Origin: Microdochium bolleyi
Lineage: Eukaryota; Ascomycota; Sordariomycetes; Xylariales; Microdochiaceae
Length of the DNA: 64,000 nt
NCBI GenBank assembly: GCA_001566295.1
Contig: KQ964248.1
Span: 930,001 to 994,000, forward strand
Direction: 5' to 3'
In this document: in pieces, positions 18,863-31,300 of the stretch
Layout of the letters: the number at the start of each line of letters is the position of its first letter
How positions within the stretch are numbered: the first letter of the stretch is position 1
Position numbers and translations under genes: made by a program
The notes under the pieces: model-generated
What the model was told of the DNA's origin: nothing
The model's input: the letters and a program-made list of their open reading frames with translations, nothing else
The model's database searches: none

Positions 18863-21800
18863 GCTTGAGAGGCGGTGGGACAAGGTCGCAGCTAAGGAGA
18901 GTTGTCACAGTTCTCCGCGGAGCTTCATCCTGTGGCAAGGGGACGGACAGGGACAGCTAGAAGGTTTCAAGGTAGGGTGCAAACCTGTGCCCATCAGATT
19001 TTCAAGGTCAGATAAGCTACCGGCGTGGCGTCCCGAAAGCAAGCCTCTTTGTCAGAATGACACGATACAGCCTAGGGGACAGGTTTTCTGGCTCAAGCAA
19101 GCCACTGGTCTTTGATGACGGCTCATGGTAGAGATCAACAAACTTCTGCGAATCCTGTACCTCAAAGCCCGCAATTTCCAACATGCTGTTGCTTAATGAT
19201 GAGGCACATACTATCCGAGGATATCTTCGTCCTTCTACACCTCTACACGGACCGGAACCCAGCCCAGCTATACCCCCGGAGAATTCCTCGCCAGCAACGA
19301 CGGTGAAAGTTCGCGCTTTGAATATAAGGAGGAGAACGAGCGAGGGAGAGAGCGAGCGAGCGCAAGAGAGGGCCACGGCTTCCACTGGAGCCTCCCAGAC
19401 GAGTGAGTGAGCGAGTGATTGAGGGTCCGCTCGGATCACGAGGACGGCTATGTTGCTGTCGCGGTACTTGTGACACTGCGCCGGATGCGTGGGATGGATC
19501 ATCATGAGCACATACATCACTATTCAGGCATCCTCGTGCCTGTTTTGAGAGGAGGGGGTTTGTCTAGGAGACCACCAGCCGACGCTCAGAGAGCTCTGAC
19601 CGCGCGATACCTGTGTCCTGTTCATGCCAAGCCTCCTACCATTCTGCCGCTTTTCGGCTGGTCATCTTTGTCTCTCCATTCCCGGTGCAGAGAAGGAGGG
19701 GGACGGGGGTGGGTAAATGGGGGGGGGACGAAAGCAGGCTCGTGACGCCTCGCTGACGATGCGGTGTTGTGTACAGGCAAGAAACACCACCGCGGCAGCG
19801 ACAACGACGACGATGGTGACGATGACGACGCCCTTTAGCGCTGACCCGGGGAGTAGAAAACGCACTCTGACTTGTCTTTCAGAGTTTACATTCCTATTTT
19901 GTTTTGGTCATCATGGTTGTCACAGACCGGGAGCCTCACGGACTATCGCAAGCGCAGTGTGGAACTTCCCGGTGCGTGCTTGAATTTCTGGATCAAGCTT
20001 CTTCATTATGTGGTGGTGGTCCCCGTCGTCGTCTTCACCGGAACGGGAAACAATGACGAAGCAAAGAAAAAGTGTAGTAGGGTTAAAGGATGAGCAACTA
20101 CCCAACCGACACAACACAACAGCAGCTGGGCGGATGCGGTGTGGCGGGGAAGAAGAGAAACGCCAAATCAGCGCTGGGTGCCCTCGGAAGCTGCCGAGGA
20201 TAAGGTTTGCGTGACAGATGACCGGCTGGAGAGATCTCGCACAAGGACGAATAAGGAGGCGAGCTTGTAGACATTGCATTGCTCACCGTTATCCTGACAG
20301 GTGGAGCCGTGTAGTAGGAATGTGGAGGGAACGTTGCAACCTTGAAGGGGTGTGTGCACTCCGCCGTGACGATATGTTGGCTGCATATCACGCTGGTTAT
20401 TGGATGGAGAGGTCGAGCCGCGTTCGGCAGGTTAAGCATGTCTGTGCCATCATGATATGCTTCCCCAGATCGACGCTCGGCGTCACGGAGACTGCATCCG
20501 CCACAACCTTATCTGTGCTTTGACAGGTCCGCTGGCGAGTGGTTGGATAGGTGGCACATCGCGGGGTGGGGATTGCCGCCGCAAAGTCTATCGCAAAATA
20601 GGGATATGATAAGCTGTCGGAGTTTTGGTGAAGGTTTGGCATCTTCGGATCGACGGCAAGACACAGTGGAACAACTAGCTCCGTAATGCCTTACCTGACG
20701 GCCAGCTGCTTGGCGTGATGTTGTGGAGGTGTCCTTGTGTCGTTGAAGGGTATCTCATTGGACCGACGAAGCTGATGTAACGGGTGGCTTGACTTTGGCG
20801 ATGGGACAATAACCTAGCCCGGCGGTGGTTCCTCATGGCACCTTCATTCCGGGGTACACGGCGGCGCTTTAGGGCTCAGATCGAAGTCTGAGCTTAAACT
20901 GTGGCAAGCGAGATAAGACATATTTCGTTGGTCCAGAGTCCAGACTGAAACCTCCGCCTGGGCTTAACTGGCCGAAAACAAGAAGCTAGCCTGTTGATGT
21001 TGCTTGGCGAAGCCGCTGTCAGTTGTGCTCGATGTCGAAGTGTGGCAATTCGGAGATGTCAAGGGTATACGATGGTCGACGTAGGAAGACTCTGCTGTCG
21101 CCATGGAGAACGATAGGCATAGGCTGCCCCGATGTGTGACGCTCCAATGATCGAGACTGGTGCAGGTGGCGGCGTCGGCCCACCCAACCTGCCAGATCCA
21201 ATGTCAGCCGCGTGCTCAGCATTCCTTGGCGAAACCTTGCTTGCCGCAAAGCACGGTGGCTCTCATGCTACGAGTCTGATCAAAGGACGAGCGTAGCCTC
21301 TCGGGCCGATGGGAAGCACGAAACTCGACTGCTGACTATTCCGGACCACGGGCGACTTCTGGTCTCATGTTGCGTAGAGCTTCAATCTTGGGTGGGCGAG
21401 ACCGTTAGTGCTCACAGAGTGGCAGTCATATTACGGTCGGCAGAGCTGCTGCGCGAGATATGGACAACAATGCCCAGCCATCCGGGCTGTGCTTGTCATT
21501 GCAACCGAGACGTCTTGCTTTTGCTCCGAACGGGCAGATTGCATTCATCACGGAGATCTGTACGGAGGATTTGATCGCCATCAATATCTCTCCGCGACCC
21601 GAGACATTCCAACGTCCGAGATGGGGCGGAGATCGACGAGACCGCGCAAGAATGTAAACTCTACACAAGCGGATGTGCTTTATTGATCTTGGGGTGAGAC
21701 CATGAAAGGCTCTCTCGAGCTGCGCTGTTTGCGAGTCAGGCCGAAGTAGTTGCCCGATCATGTCGCCAATCCGTTATTCCCGAAAGCGTGACAGGCCGGT

Positions 21801-24800
21801 GCCATGCTCGTGCTACGCCGCTGGCCGTGGACCGAGTAATGTGCTGCCTCGAGGTGGCTCTGTTGACCTTCGTGTCTGAAGTCGAGGGCAGTCGGATCAG
21901 CCATTCGCCCGCGCTACCCCTCTCGGCTGGCTGGCTGGCCCGTCCGTCTCAACGTCTCCGCGCTTGTCGCGCCAAGGACGGGGCGACTGGCGGCGCTGGC
22001 GGCGCTGGCATCGCAAGCGGCGGGCGGAGGTGTTGCCGCGCGGAGCAGAGAGCTTTTGGGTGGAGGGTGAGACAAAAGTGCTTTGCCCGTTGCAACGACG
22101 AGCTCAAAGAAAGAGCGTGGCCGACAATCAGCCTCCGCGGTCGCCTCGTGGCCTGGCCGCTGTCAGCCAAACGGCGCTGGCTCGTTCCTTCCTCGAATCG
22201 GGTAGGCAGCACCCCTCCTCTAAACTTTGAACCTTGGGCAAGCTCTAGAGCGCTGCCTCCAGCCTTCCGAGCTCCCTCTCGCCCTCCGGCCCTCGCAGGC
22301 CCCGCGACGGTGCCAAATCTTGGCGTGTGCCTGCATCCGCTCGACCATCTTCAAGCTCCGCTGCTGCTAGCAAGACTCCCGGGCTGTCTCCTCGCCCTGC
22401 GCTGATTGGACCATTCTGCCGATATCACGACTTCCTACAGAGCTAGCTTGCGGCCCTGTACGTCTTTCCCGCTTGTCAAACTTGCAGCATCTGTGGCCGC
22501 TCAACGTCAACAAGATGCTCGGGCCCGAGATGCTCGACTGTCCAGCTCGATGACGGGCCGGCGAGCCTAGATCCAACCACATCCTAAGGCAAGCTCGCCG
22601 CAGCACTCTGGCGTCCCTGGCCTGGATATCTCGGCTTGGCCAAGGTCCTCGAGGTCACTTCCGGTGTGGCTTCCACACTCCTTGTCCGAATCGATGGGCG
22701 CGTCTCGGACTGTCATCGCTCTTTGCTTCTGGCTGTTGTTCATCTTTCGCCCGGGCCGCATCATTGTCGACTCTGGACTGTTCCTTTCGTCATCGACGAT
22801 GCTGCCATTTCGGAAGCGCTTCCATCCGAAAATGTGCCCGCCCTTCAGATGGAGCCTACTTCAGAGCACGTTGGGTCCGGAATAGACTTCGAAGACCCCC
22901 GACCATTGCGGGCAGGTGGGCCAAATGAACAGCTACATCTGTCTGATTGGCCGCCTCCTCGCTTACTTGGGAAAGCCTCATCCCCGCCGTAGCCAATACA
23001 AGCCTGGTCAACATAGACCATGGCTCGCCAAAGCTGGGACGAAAGCAGAACACCGAGACCAGGATCAGATCTTTTGATGCGGCGACGAGGCGCAACTGAT
23101 ATCGCGTACCCAACGCCTGTTACTAGTCTCACGGGAACAGGAAGGCATGGCAGACACTTCGTTGCCGCCGTCAGCATGACGCATATACCATACCCAGCGG
23201 CTTCGTCGACGCCAGTCTGCTCAAGACTGCTCAGCGAGCTTCCTTTTCTAGTACATCCTGCAAAGCTCCGGAAGGTGTAGTCAGAAGCAGGCTGGTGCCT
23301 GCAACGTCCCAACCCTCGCAAGTTCCTTGCTCCTGCCATTTGGACACTGCCCCCGCGTCGTCTGGGTAGGGCGCATGAACGCGCTGTGCCTCTTTGTTGC
23401 TTTTGGGGCAGCTGAGCAGACCAGGAATAGGGAAGATTCAGAGAAGCCAATTTGCAGGGAACAGAGAAGAGTCCAACACGGTGATACCGGCTGAAATGTG
23501 ACAGGTCATCACTACAGTCACCTTTCAATCATGACAGTGCCGCTGATGACTTCTTCACGATGGATATCCTTGCAGGCCGGCAATGCAACCATGAAACTCA
23601 AACAATGGCGCATTTCTTTTGCTGGCATCCGTTCTGTCATCTCCACCGTGCCACATCTCGTCGTCCAAACATGCGCAAAGCGATAATAATACCTGTAGAA
23701 TCGGGGAAAAGCGCTCCAGGTGAGCCTCGAGACGACGCCACAGAACCACCCTTGTGGCGCGACAGATTGCCTACACCTGCAATCTCTTCACGGGATGCCC
23801 ACAGCCATTCAATCTATTCAACGAGTTCCACGCTGAACGCACCTTTATCCAGCAGTTGACACCATTGCATCGCCTCTGCTTCGTTGTTGGTTCCTTACCG
23901 CCGTGGCAGGCCTGCCAGTGTTTGCTTCACTGTCACGCTGATCTATTCCTCCGCTGAGGCATCCCGCTGCGCCGGCCAGAACTAGGTATGCCATCCACCA
24001 CTTTACCCACCAATGACAACCAGAAAGCCGTCGTCCAAATAGAAGCTACCATAAACTGTCACAATTTCGGTAACGCCCGCAGGCGGTTGTGTCGTTTAAA
24101 TGCCATTATCACGCCACTCAGATAGTTGGCAATGCTATGTAGAAGCCCAAGGCGGTTTGCTCGGATGTTAAGCTTGCAGCAGGCGACAGTTGGAGGACTG
24201 CCCGCTTCCTCACCATCCACTAGCTCCCCTTTGAATTAATTCTCCGCCATTGCCGATGCCTTCCGGTAAATTTGATCCTCTTCAACCATGTGGAACAAAG
24301 CCGTTTATGGTCGCGGATAGATACCAGCGCTGCGAAAGAGAAACCTCCGCGAGCAGACTGGTAGCTGACTGAGCGCAGACTCGGCCCGGAAGGTTGTGTC
24401 CGTGAGCGCAGGCGGATCCTTGAACGTTCAGGCAGTGTCACAGTGATGCAGCTATCGCCAAGCATAATTCTCAGACGTCAACGGCTCAGTTTCGCAAACC
24501 TCGACGCTTCCGGCCAGGCCAGACTCTGACCTACGGGGTGGCAGCACATCACCCACGAGAGTCGAACTTTATGTTCCCGGCACGGTTTAAGCCACAGCGC
24601 GGCAATGCCGTTTTGGCAAGTGCCACACTGATTGAAACCACAATTTAAGCTTCACCGTATGGTCATGCAACCTATCCGACTCCGTACACTGGCATGGCTG
24701 CACCATCAAACAGGCACAAAGTTCACTTGGAAAACCTCTAACCGAGGGCGGGATGTGGTACTCTCCGGTAGTGTGGCAGTACGGAATACTTCTCTACGAT

Positions 24801-27393
24801 ACTGTGCCATGATCGACATGAATGTGACGTTTGGATGCCCGTGCCTGGCTCAAGGATCATTTGCGCAGCGAATAATGGCTACGAACAGCAAAGACACGAA
24901 TGCCGGCTTGGGCCCTGCCTGGCTGGACAACATTGCTGGCGGCTGCGTTGTGTCACCCCTGCAAGGCATGGCCAAAAACGGGTAATGCATACTTCAAGTA
25001 GTGAGACCTCGCAGCTGGGATCTGCTTCGCGGCGACGCTGACTAAACCACGTAATTGGGAACAGGCGAAAGAGCACTCTGGTGGGCGCCCGCAAAGCCCA
25101 AGACTTTGGGGAGGCCTGTCATTGAGTGAGTGCCTGCACGTTGCCTTTCCCACAGCCACCCCTTGAGAGCCTTTGCCCACCAACACCATTCACGATCCGC
25201 TCGTCCTGCGCTTCCATAACGGCAAGGCCGCCACCTTGATCCAGAATACCTCCACGTTGCCAAAGCCTCGTGTCTTCACCCGGAGACCAACAAGACTTTG
25301 TAGCAGGCGGCAGATGAGGATCTTCCCAAGCAACGGAGCATAACGCACGCAAGCGACCGGGGAAGAGAACAGACCACCAAAGCTGCCACATACGCTTGTC
25401 CACCTCGTGGTACCTCCACTGTGGCACAATTGATTTCGCTCCTCATCGAATGGGAGTCGTAGCTGGACTGCCTTTCCCCGCCAGCGACCGATAGACTAAG
25501 GGCCAATAGTTTAGTACCAAGAGTCAGTCTCACCTAGGCTCATCAACGCGTCAGTGCTCGCCTGTTGTCCGTCGGTCAAGATATGCCCAAGCTTCCAGTA
25601 TGGAGATCGTCTCTCATGCCCTATTCTCCCGGGGTTGTGTTGAAAATCGCAAGTGGTCTCCGCAGACATGGAAAGAAAGGTCGAGTACTGGCCCGTTCGA
25701 CATTGTGCAGCTCGACATGACAAATACGAGCAGGCTTCCATATGCACTAGCCTGGTCAGGCTTTTGTTTTTCTGTTTCCGCAGCGCAAGCGGCAGCAGCA
25801 GTTTCCAAGGCGTCGGGCTCTGCGGCCTCCCCTGGCATGCTGCTATCTATGAGCGGCTCCATGTGTCTTGGAGGGGGAAGGCTTACGGGGAGGGGCTCTC
25901 TATTGGACTCCCGACAGCACGTCCCTCGATCCTGTTGACGTGGGTTTCCGTGCAGCTGGGATCTCGGTGATGTGCGGCAGGGGTCCAGATGCGCAGGGGG
26001 TGGGACGAAACATGCAACACACATGACCAGCGGAGGGGGTTGAGTGAGGGTCGAGGATACCATCCTTCTCCAACAACATGATGCAGCACTGTGCGTTTTC
26101 TGTAGATCTGTCGCAGCCCGGCCCAGGCTGGTTGGCGGGCACGAAAGCCAGGCACGATCCACTCGGAAATACCGGCTGACATCTCGACTTGCAGAACGTA
26201 AGCTGGGGTTGACACAGGTGAGGATCATTGACAAGCGGAACATCCGCATCTGATCAGGATGGAGTCCAACAGACGTTGCCTGAGCTGGAAGGAGGGGTAC
26301 CTGGCGGCCATGGAGCTTGACTGGCCTAGAGAAGCGGAAGAATCGGCGTCATGAACCTTGAGCTTTGCGTCCTGGAAACTCTGCTTGGTCGCCGCCTGCC
26401 CTAGATCTGCATGCCAGACTGCCCAGTCGAGGCTCAGAACAAGACGAACTCTGTGCAAAGCACCATCTCGACGACATGATGCGGTCAACAAGTCCATGGA
26501 GTACTCTCTACCTTTCGACGGGCTCGCCGACAGGACAGGCGTCCAGATGAGCTGAACAGAGCTGTGGCCGCCTGCAGGGGTCTTGGACGGCGTCGACAAA
26601 GACGACGACGAAGACGGCGACCCCAGACCAGGGCGCAGCGAGAGTGCTGCTGGTACGTGGGTACTCCGTCCCCTCGTCGAGCATCTCGAGGAGCACGCCC
26701 CCTGCGCAAGAGGCCCTTTCCGTATATGGGAGGAGGGGCCTGCCACATCAAGCCGCGCTAGGGCTAGCTGGCAGATCGACCTGGGCGAGGACTTGGCGCA
26801 ACGCCCCCCCTTGCCGAACCTTGCTTCTTGTCACCCTCGTGCGCACACCCCCCCTTGCCCGTTTCGGCCAGCCCTGTCCAGCATCCACCGCGCCTCGTTT
26901 TGCACCGCCCACGCCCATCTGGGATGCCCACGCCCACGCCCACGGAGCCTGTCAAGCCAGCCGGGCCCAGCTCATGGCTCCCATGTCCATGTCCCTGTCC
27001 CACACCACAGGGAGCCGCTCTACCCACCCTACCCCTCCGACTCGTTCCCCTTTCCCGATCTGATGCCGCTGAGCCCTGTCCGCTGTCCGCTGTCCACGGT
27101 CCCAAACTATACCGACGCTCGTACTTATATCGATGTCATCCGTCGATCTTTCCGTCCTCCTGGCCCTAGCCTATCTCATCGACCAGGCCCTTCAACCATT
27201 CGAGACACAAGTCCACCCGCCACATCTATATATCCCTAATCCTTCCCCATCTCCATCAACATTTGCGTTTCCCATCAACAAGCCACATCAACACCACAAC
27301 GTCTCCCCGAAGACATTACCGGATCCAGCCCGCAAGTCGCAGATAGCGGGCCCTTCGCAACTCCAGGCAACAGAAACCTCACACACAACAGAC
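18863..27393. other. Gene-poor region upstream of flbD (about 8.5 kb)
   Basis: No ORF here shows domain motifs or joins across splice signals into a plausible protein. The longest minus-strand frames (25,614-26,249 and 26,225-26,746) have Ser/Cys/Arg-rich, noise-like translations. Pyrimidine-rich sequence increases from about 26,780 toward the flbD start, typical of a fungal promoter or leader. A noncoding transcript or long regulatory region is possible. Confidence 0.5.
27227..27233 (+). promoter_or_regulatory. Candidate TATA box of flbD
   Basis: TATATAT is followed by a pyrimidine- then CA-rich leader and lies about 160 bp upstream of the ATG at 27,394. This favours that ATG over the in-frame ATG at 27,133, which would sit upstream of transcription. 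Confidence 0.4.
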
Positions 27394-28332
27394 ATGTCTT
27401 CCCAACGACGCGGGCCGTGGTCCCAGAAGGAGGACAATCTCCTCATGCACCTCGTCTCCATGTCCGGCCCTCTCAACTGGGTCAGGATATCCCAGGAGCT
27501 TACGTCGCGGACTCCCAAGCAGTGCCGTGAGCGTTACCACCAGAACCTCAAGCCGTCCCTCAACCACGAGCCCATCACAGCTCAGGAAGGTGCTCTCATC
27601 GAGAGTCTTGTTGAGCAGATGGGCAAGCGGTGGGCCGAGATCGCCAGAAAGCTTCACAACAGGAGCGACAACGCCGTCAAGAACTGGTGGAACGGTAGCA
27701 TGAACCGGCGCAAGCGGATCGTGGGTCAGCAGAGGAGGAGGAACGACTCATACGACGGACACCACGGTGCCATTGGTGCCATGGGCTACTCAAGGGCAGC
27801 CCCTCCTCCACCCCTTCGCCTGTCCACCTACTCCCAGCAGCCATACCACCAGCAGGCTCAGTACCCTCACCACCATCATCACCACCACTTCCAGCATGCT
27901 GAGCCGGCGTACGCTCCGCAATACACACACCCAGCATGGTCCAGGCATCAGGGCATGCCCTCGCCGTCGGCAGTCTCCCCTGGTGGCGAGTCCGCTGATG
28001 GAGTTCCTTCCCTCGTGTCAGATGCCGGCTCTATCTACGCCACGTCTCCCCGGCCGTCCGTCATTGTTGAGACTCCCATCGAGCTTGCTCCTCTCCGCAT
28101 GGGCGAGTCAGCGTCCCCCATCACGCCTTCCTTCAGCAGCAGCCCGAGGTTTTCCTCTATTGGAGGTCGGGATGAGCAGCTGCGTCTACCTCCCATCAAG
28201 CCTCACACCGAGCTCCGGCCACAGCTTCTCACAGCCCCAAGCTCTCCCGTATACTCGCAGAGAGCCACACCTGTTGAGGAGTGGTCGGCTGAGAGAGATG
28301 CGAGAATGAAGATGAGCAACCTCCTGTCATAG
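27394..28332 (+). CDS. flbD: R2R3 Myb conidiation regulator, FlbD/RCA-1 type
   Basis: A single exon encodes 312 aa. Two Myb repeats fill residues about 5-106. R2 has GPWSQKEDNLL (Trp9), Trp29 and the recognition segment TPKQCRERYHQNLKPSL. R3 has EGALIESLVEQMGKRW (Trp80) and RSDNAVKNWWNGSMNRR. This is the pattern of Aspergillus FlbD and Neurospora RCA-1, nuclear DNA-binding proteins; FlbD promotes asexual development upstream of brlA in Aspergillus. After the repeats come a basic patch, a poly-His run (about 155-165) and a Ser/Pro-rich tail that may be regulatory. The frame stays open upstream to an ATG at 27,133 (87 more residues, Pro/Ser-rich), but the Myb family normally begins close to R2 and a TATA-like site lies between the two. 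No neighbours lie within 8 kb. Confidence 0.92.
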   Translation: MSSQRRGPWSQKEDNLLMHLVSMSGPLNWVRISQELTSRTPKQCRERYHQNLKPSLNHEPITAQEGALIESLVEQMGKRWAEIARKLHNRSDNAVKNWWNGSMNRRKRIVGQQRRRNDSYDGHHGAIGAMGYSRAAPPPPLRLSTYSQQPYHQQAQYPHHHHHHHFQHAEPAYAPQYTHPAWSRHQGMPSPSAVSPGGESADGVPSLVSDAGSIYATSPRPSVIVETPIELAPLRMGESASPITPSFSSSPRFSSIGGRDEQLRLPPIKPHTELRPQLLTAPSSPVYSQRATPVEEWSAERDARMKMSNLLS

Positions 28333-31300
28333 GAAGTGACATGGCGGATGAGGTGGATGACCTGATTTTGAGCCAGCATGGTGGCGTTTCTGATTTAGTA
28401 GCCGATGGCTGCGTGCATTTCAACGGGGTCATGGGGAGCATTATGGTGTTTCCTTAATTGTTTTAGTAATGGATACCCAACGCGACGAGCGCATGATGCC
28501 GTCGGAAGAGATCTTTTCTTGGCTGTCACAAATCCTCGAGGCTCGCACATAAGACGTGTGGAGTTCTCTCCTGTATAACAAGTCTTCATGCCGAGCTATT
28601 CGGCCTCATGACCCGATATTCGTAATGAGAAACCAATCCCGTCCTCGGGACCACCCACTTTATTCTGTCTGGACCTCTTCAGTGCCTCATGTGACGAACT
28701 GCGAGTGATGCTGGGATCAGGGCCGACTTGGGTGCTTGCGGCTTGGAACAACGCAACGACCCGACCCAGTCTAGGGTCCGCACTTTCCACAAACCTGCAG
28801 AGTGGAACGTAGCTGCCTACAGTACGGAGTACTGTTGAGCACATTGAGAGCCCAAGCATTAACGAGACCTCACTTCCCTCTACTGCCTCGCATTTATCTC
28901 CTCCGAAACGCGCTCTCAGCTAGCCCGGCAGCCTTTAAGTCAGCACAACAAGCCATAGCAGAGACCTCGAATACCAGTCCAGCCCAGTCCAGTCCAACCC
29001 ATATCGCACCTTGGACGTCCGGGAGTCGCCGCCGTAAGGAGGGGCGAGGCTCGAGCACGCTCATTGCACGCACAGCCAGTGGCTGCACGGAAGCCCAGTC
29101 CACCCGCACCGCTCACGAGTTCATCAAGGGTATCCGCTGCTGCTCATCACCCACCCGCTCGGCCGATCCCCGACAGCCCAGCGCTAGTACCAACGGGCCT
29201 CCAACACGCCGGCTCAACGTGACTTGTGCTGCTTCTCGGCAGTGGGCTCACGTCCCTGCGCTGCTGCTCTTCCCGTTCGGAGTAGGTACAACGCTCGGAA
29301 CGCGCGCACCAGCGATCCAAATTCGTTCCCCTGTCAGCATGCAGCCTACCGCACCAGACCGGTCCAGCCTGACCCGTCAGGACCGCCTTCTTACCAACTT
29401 TTCGTCGTCTCCATGCCAAGCCAGTCGCGCCTTCAAGTGCGCTGGACGGAGGAGAGCCGGTCAAAGCAACTGCAGACCATATTATTGGTCCCAGAGCTCC
29501 GACCGGGCCTCGTGCTGCGCGAGATGTGCTTTCTGGACAATTACCCAGCTGAACGAAGTGGGACTCCCGGTCCAACACCTCCGAGGTGCTCAGTAACAGC
29601 ACAACTTGAAGCATTTCAAGCATTGGACCTGACCAAAGAACGCTCTTGTGTTCTGGCGTCCTGCGTAGAAGTCACCCCCTTTCTCTCGAGTCCAGGAGAC
29701 CCTCACGCTGCGTCACTTGACGAGTGTTCTCTATCCCCGCTTGCCAGCACATCATACGGATCGACCATGGACAAGGAATTGCCCTGTAGCTGCCCGTCAT
29801 CCGTCTCACAAGATGGAGGTGGGCGAGGCTTTCGCGTCGGCAGCTCTCGACGACCGGGATCATCCCTGTCGGGTGAGCCGCCCACAGCTATTGGCCATGC
29901 TTAAGATGTCGGTAATGGAATCACCTGGCTCCTCATTTCTGGTCAAGCAAGGCTTGAGGAACACGACTGTTTGCAATAATGCAAGATGTCGAGTCCCATC
30001 CCACCCTGCCAAAAGTTGGACTCGTCAGGCCAACCATCGGAAGCCACCTTTCCGTCCCGGTCTCCACACAGCCATCGAGCACATCACTTTGAGATATCGA
30101 ACGAACAAGCTGAAACATATGCTAAGAGGAACACACCAGACCCTGTGAGTGGGAAACTGACCATTCAGCGCCAGGCTCAGCACTGACCCCTTTGGGGCAA
30201 TAGACCTTTTCCCAGCCCATTCTGTGGGCTCGTTCAGCCCAGCGAAGCCCGGTTGCTCTGCGGGACGGCACAACAGAGAGCGACTGTCGGACGTTATGCC
30301 AGGAAACGCAATGGTGATGGCCTAGTGCAGGGACATCTGCACCGCCGCTGGAGCTACTGCAAGATGCTTATCTGAAGGTGCTACAAAGCTCGCACTGGGG
30401 CATCATCCTTTTGGACGGCGTGCGGCCGCGCTCTGGCATCCATTGCAAGCTGTCAGTTGAGGCACACAGAAGGCACAGCGATCGGAGGTAGCCCGACCAC
30501 GAAAGCGGTTTGGAATCGCGATACGCTTTGGGTTCACAGCAGTCAGGGTTGTCCTTGCTCAGCTGAATGTTGGCTGACGATCCTGGTCCCTGGCTGTCCA
30601 CAGGCAGGTGCGGTCAGAAGTATGATTGGCTGGGCCCCTGCCGAGCTAGGGTGGTGATGGAGATCATCGTCGGGGATCTTTGGACAGACACTTGGGGCTG
30701 TCCATCTCGAAGCGGGCGTTGGTGCGGGACTGACAGATTGGGCCAACAGCGTTAGGCCTGTCCGAGCTTAGCGGATCGCTTCAGAGCGCCGTTTGAAGCT
30801 GGACGGAGCAAAGACCCAGCGCCACGGATCAACGGCTTCAGCACTAGGCGGCCTTTGTCTTCCCAAATGCCGGCTCATTACGGATCTCATTCGTGTGCCT
30901 TTCTGGCCGCAGACCGCAGAGCGCAGGCCGTCATGGGCAATGATCCGGCCGTCTCCAGTGGCGACTGTGTTGAAACTCAGAGTCATCATCGAGCACGACA
31001 ACGTCAACGTCACGACCTCGCGCCTTTCTCAGAGCTGGGCGCGCCCCACTCGACTGTTTCAGGGAGCAGAGACATTATCGTGGTGCATGAACGTCTGGGC
31101 ATACGGCCGCTTTTCCGCGCTTAAGACCAGACAACCACGGCGCAATCCTGGCCTACCCAGGCGCGTGTTGGTTCGGCACCGAAGGGCGCCAGCCACCAAC
31201 GAGACGGGTCCAGTGTGCGCATGGCCATGGGCGGCGGTTTATGAGGAAATATTGTCCCGTTTTGCTCGTGAGGACGCCACGGTACTGATGGATCGGCTCA

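Noticed and set aside
25614..26249. 211-codon minus-strand ORF
   Set aside because: Non-protein-like first half and no domain; the second half is only weakly better. Not enough to call a gene.
27133..27393. In-frame N-terminal extension of FlbD from an upstream ATG
   Set aside because: The 87 extra residues are Pro/Ser/His-rich leader-like sequence, and a TATATAT element lies between the two ATGs. FlbD-type proteins normally start just before the first Myb repeat.
28802..29904. Two overlapping plus-strand ORFs of 264 and 226 codons
   Set aside because: One or so frame of this size is expected by chance in 64 kb of GC-rich DNA. They overlap each other, show no motif and have noise-like composition.
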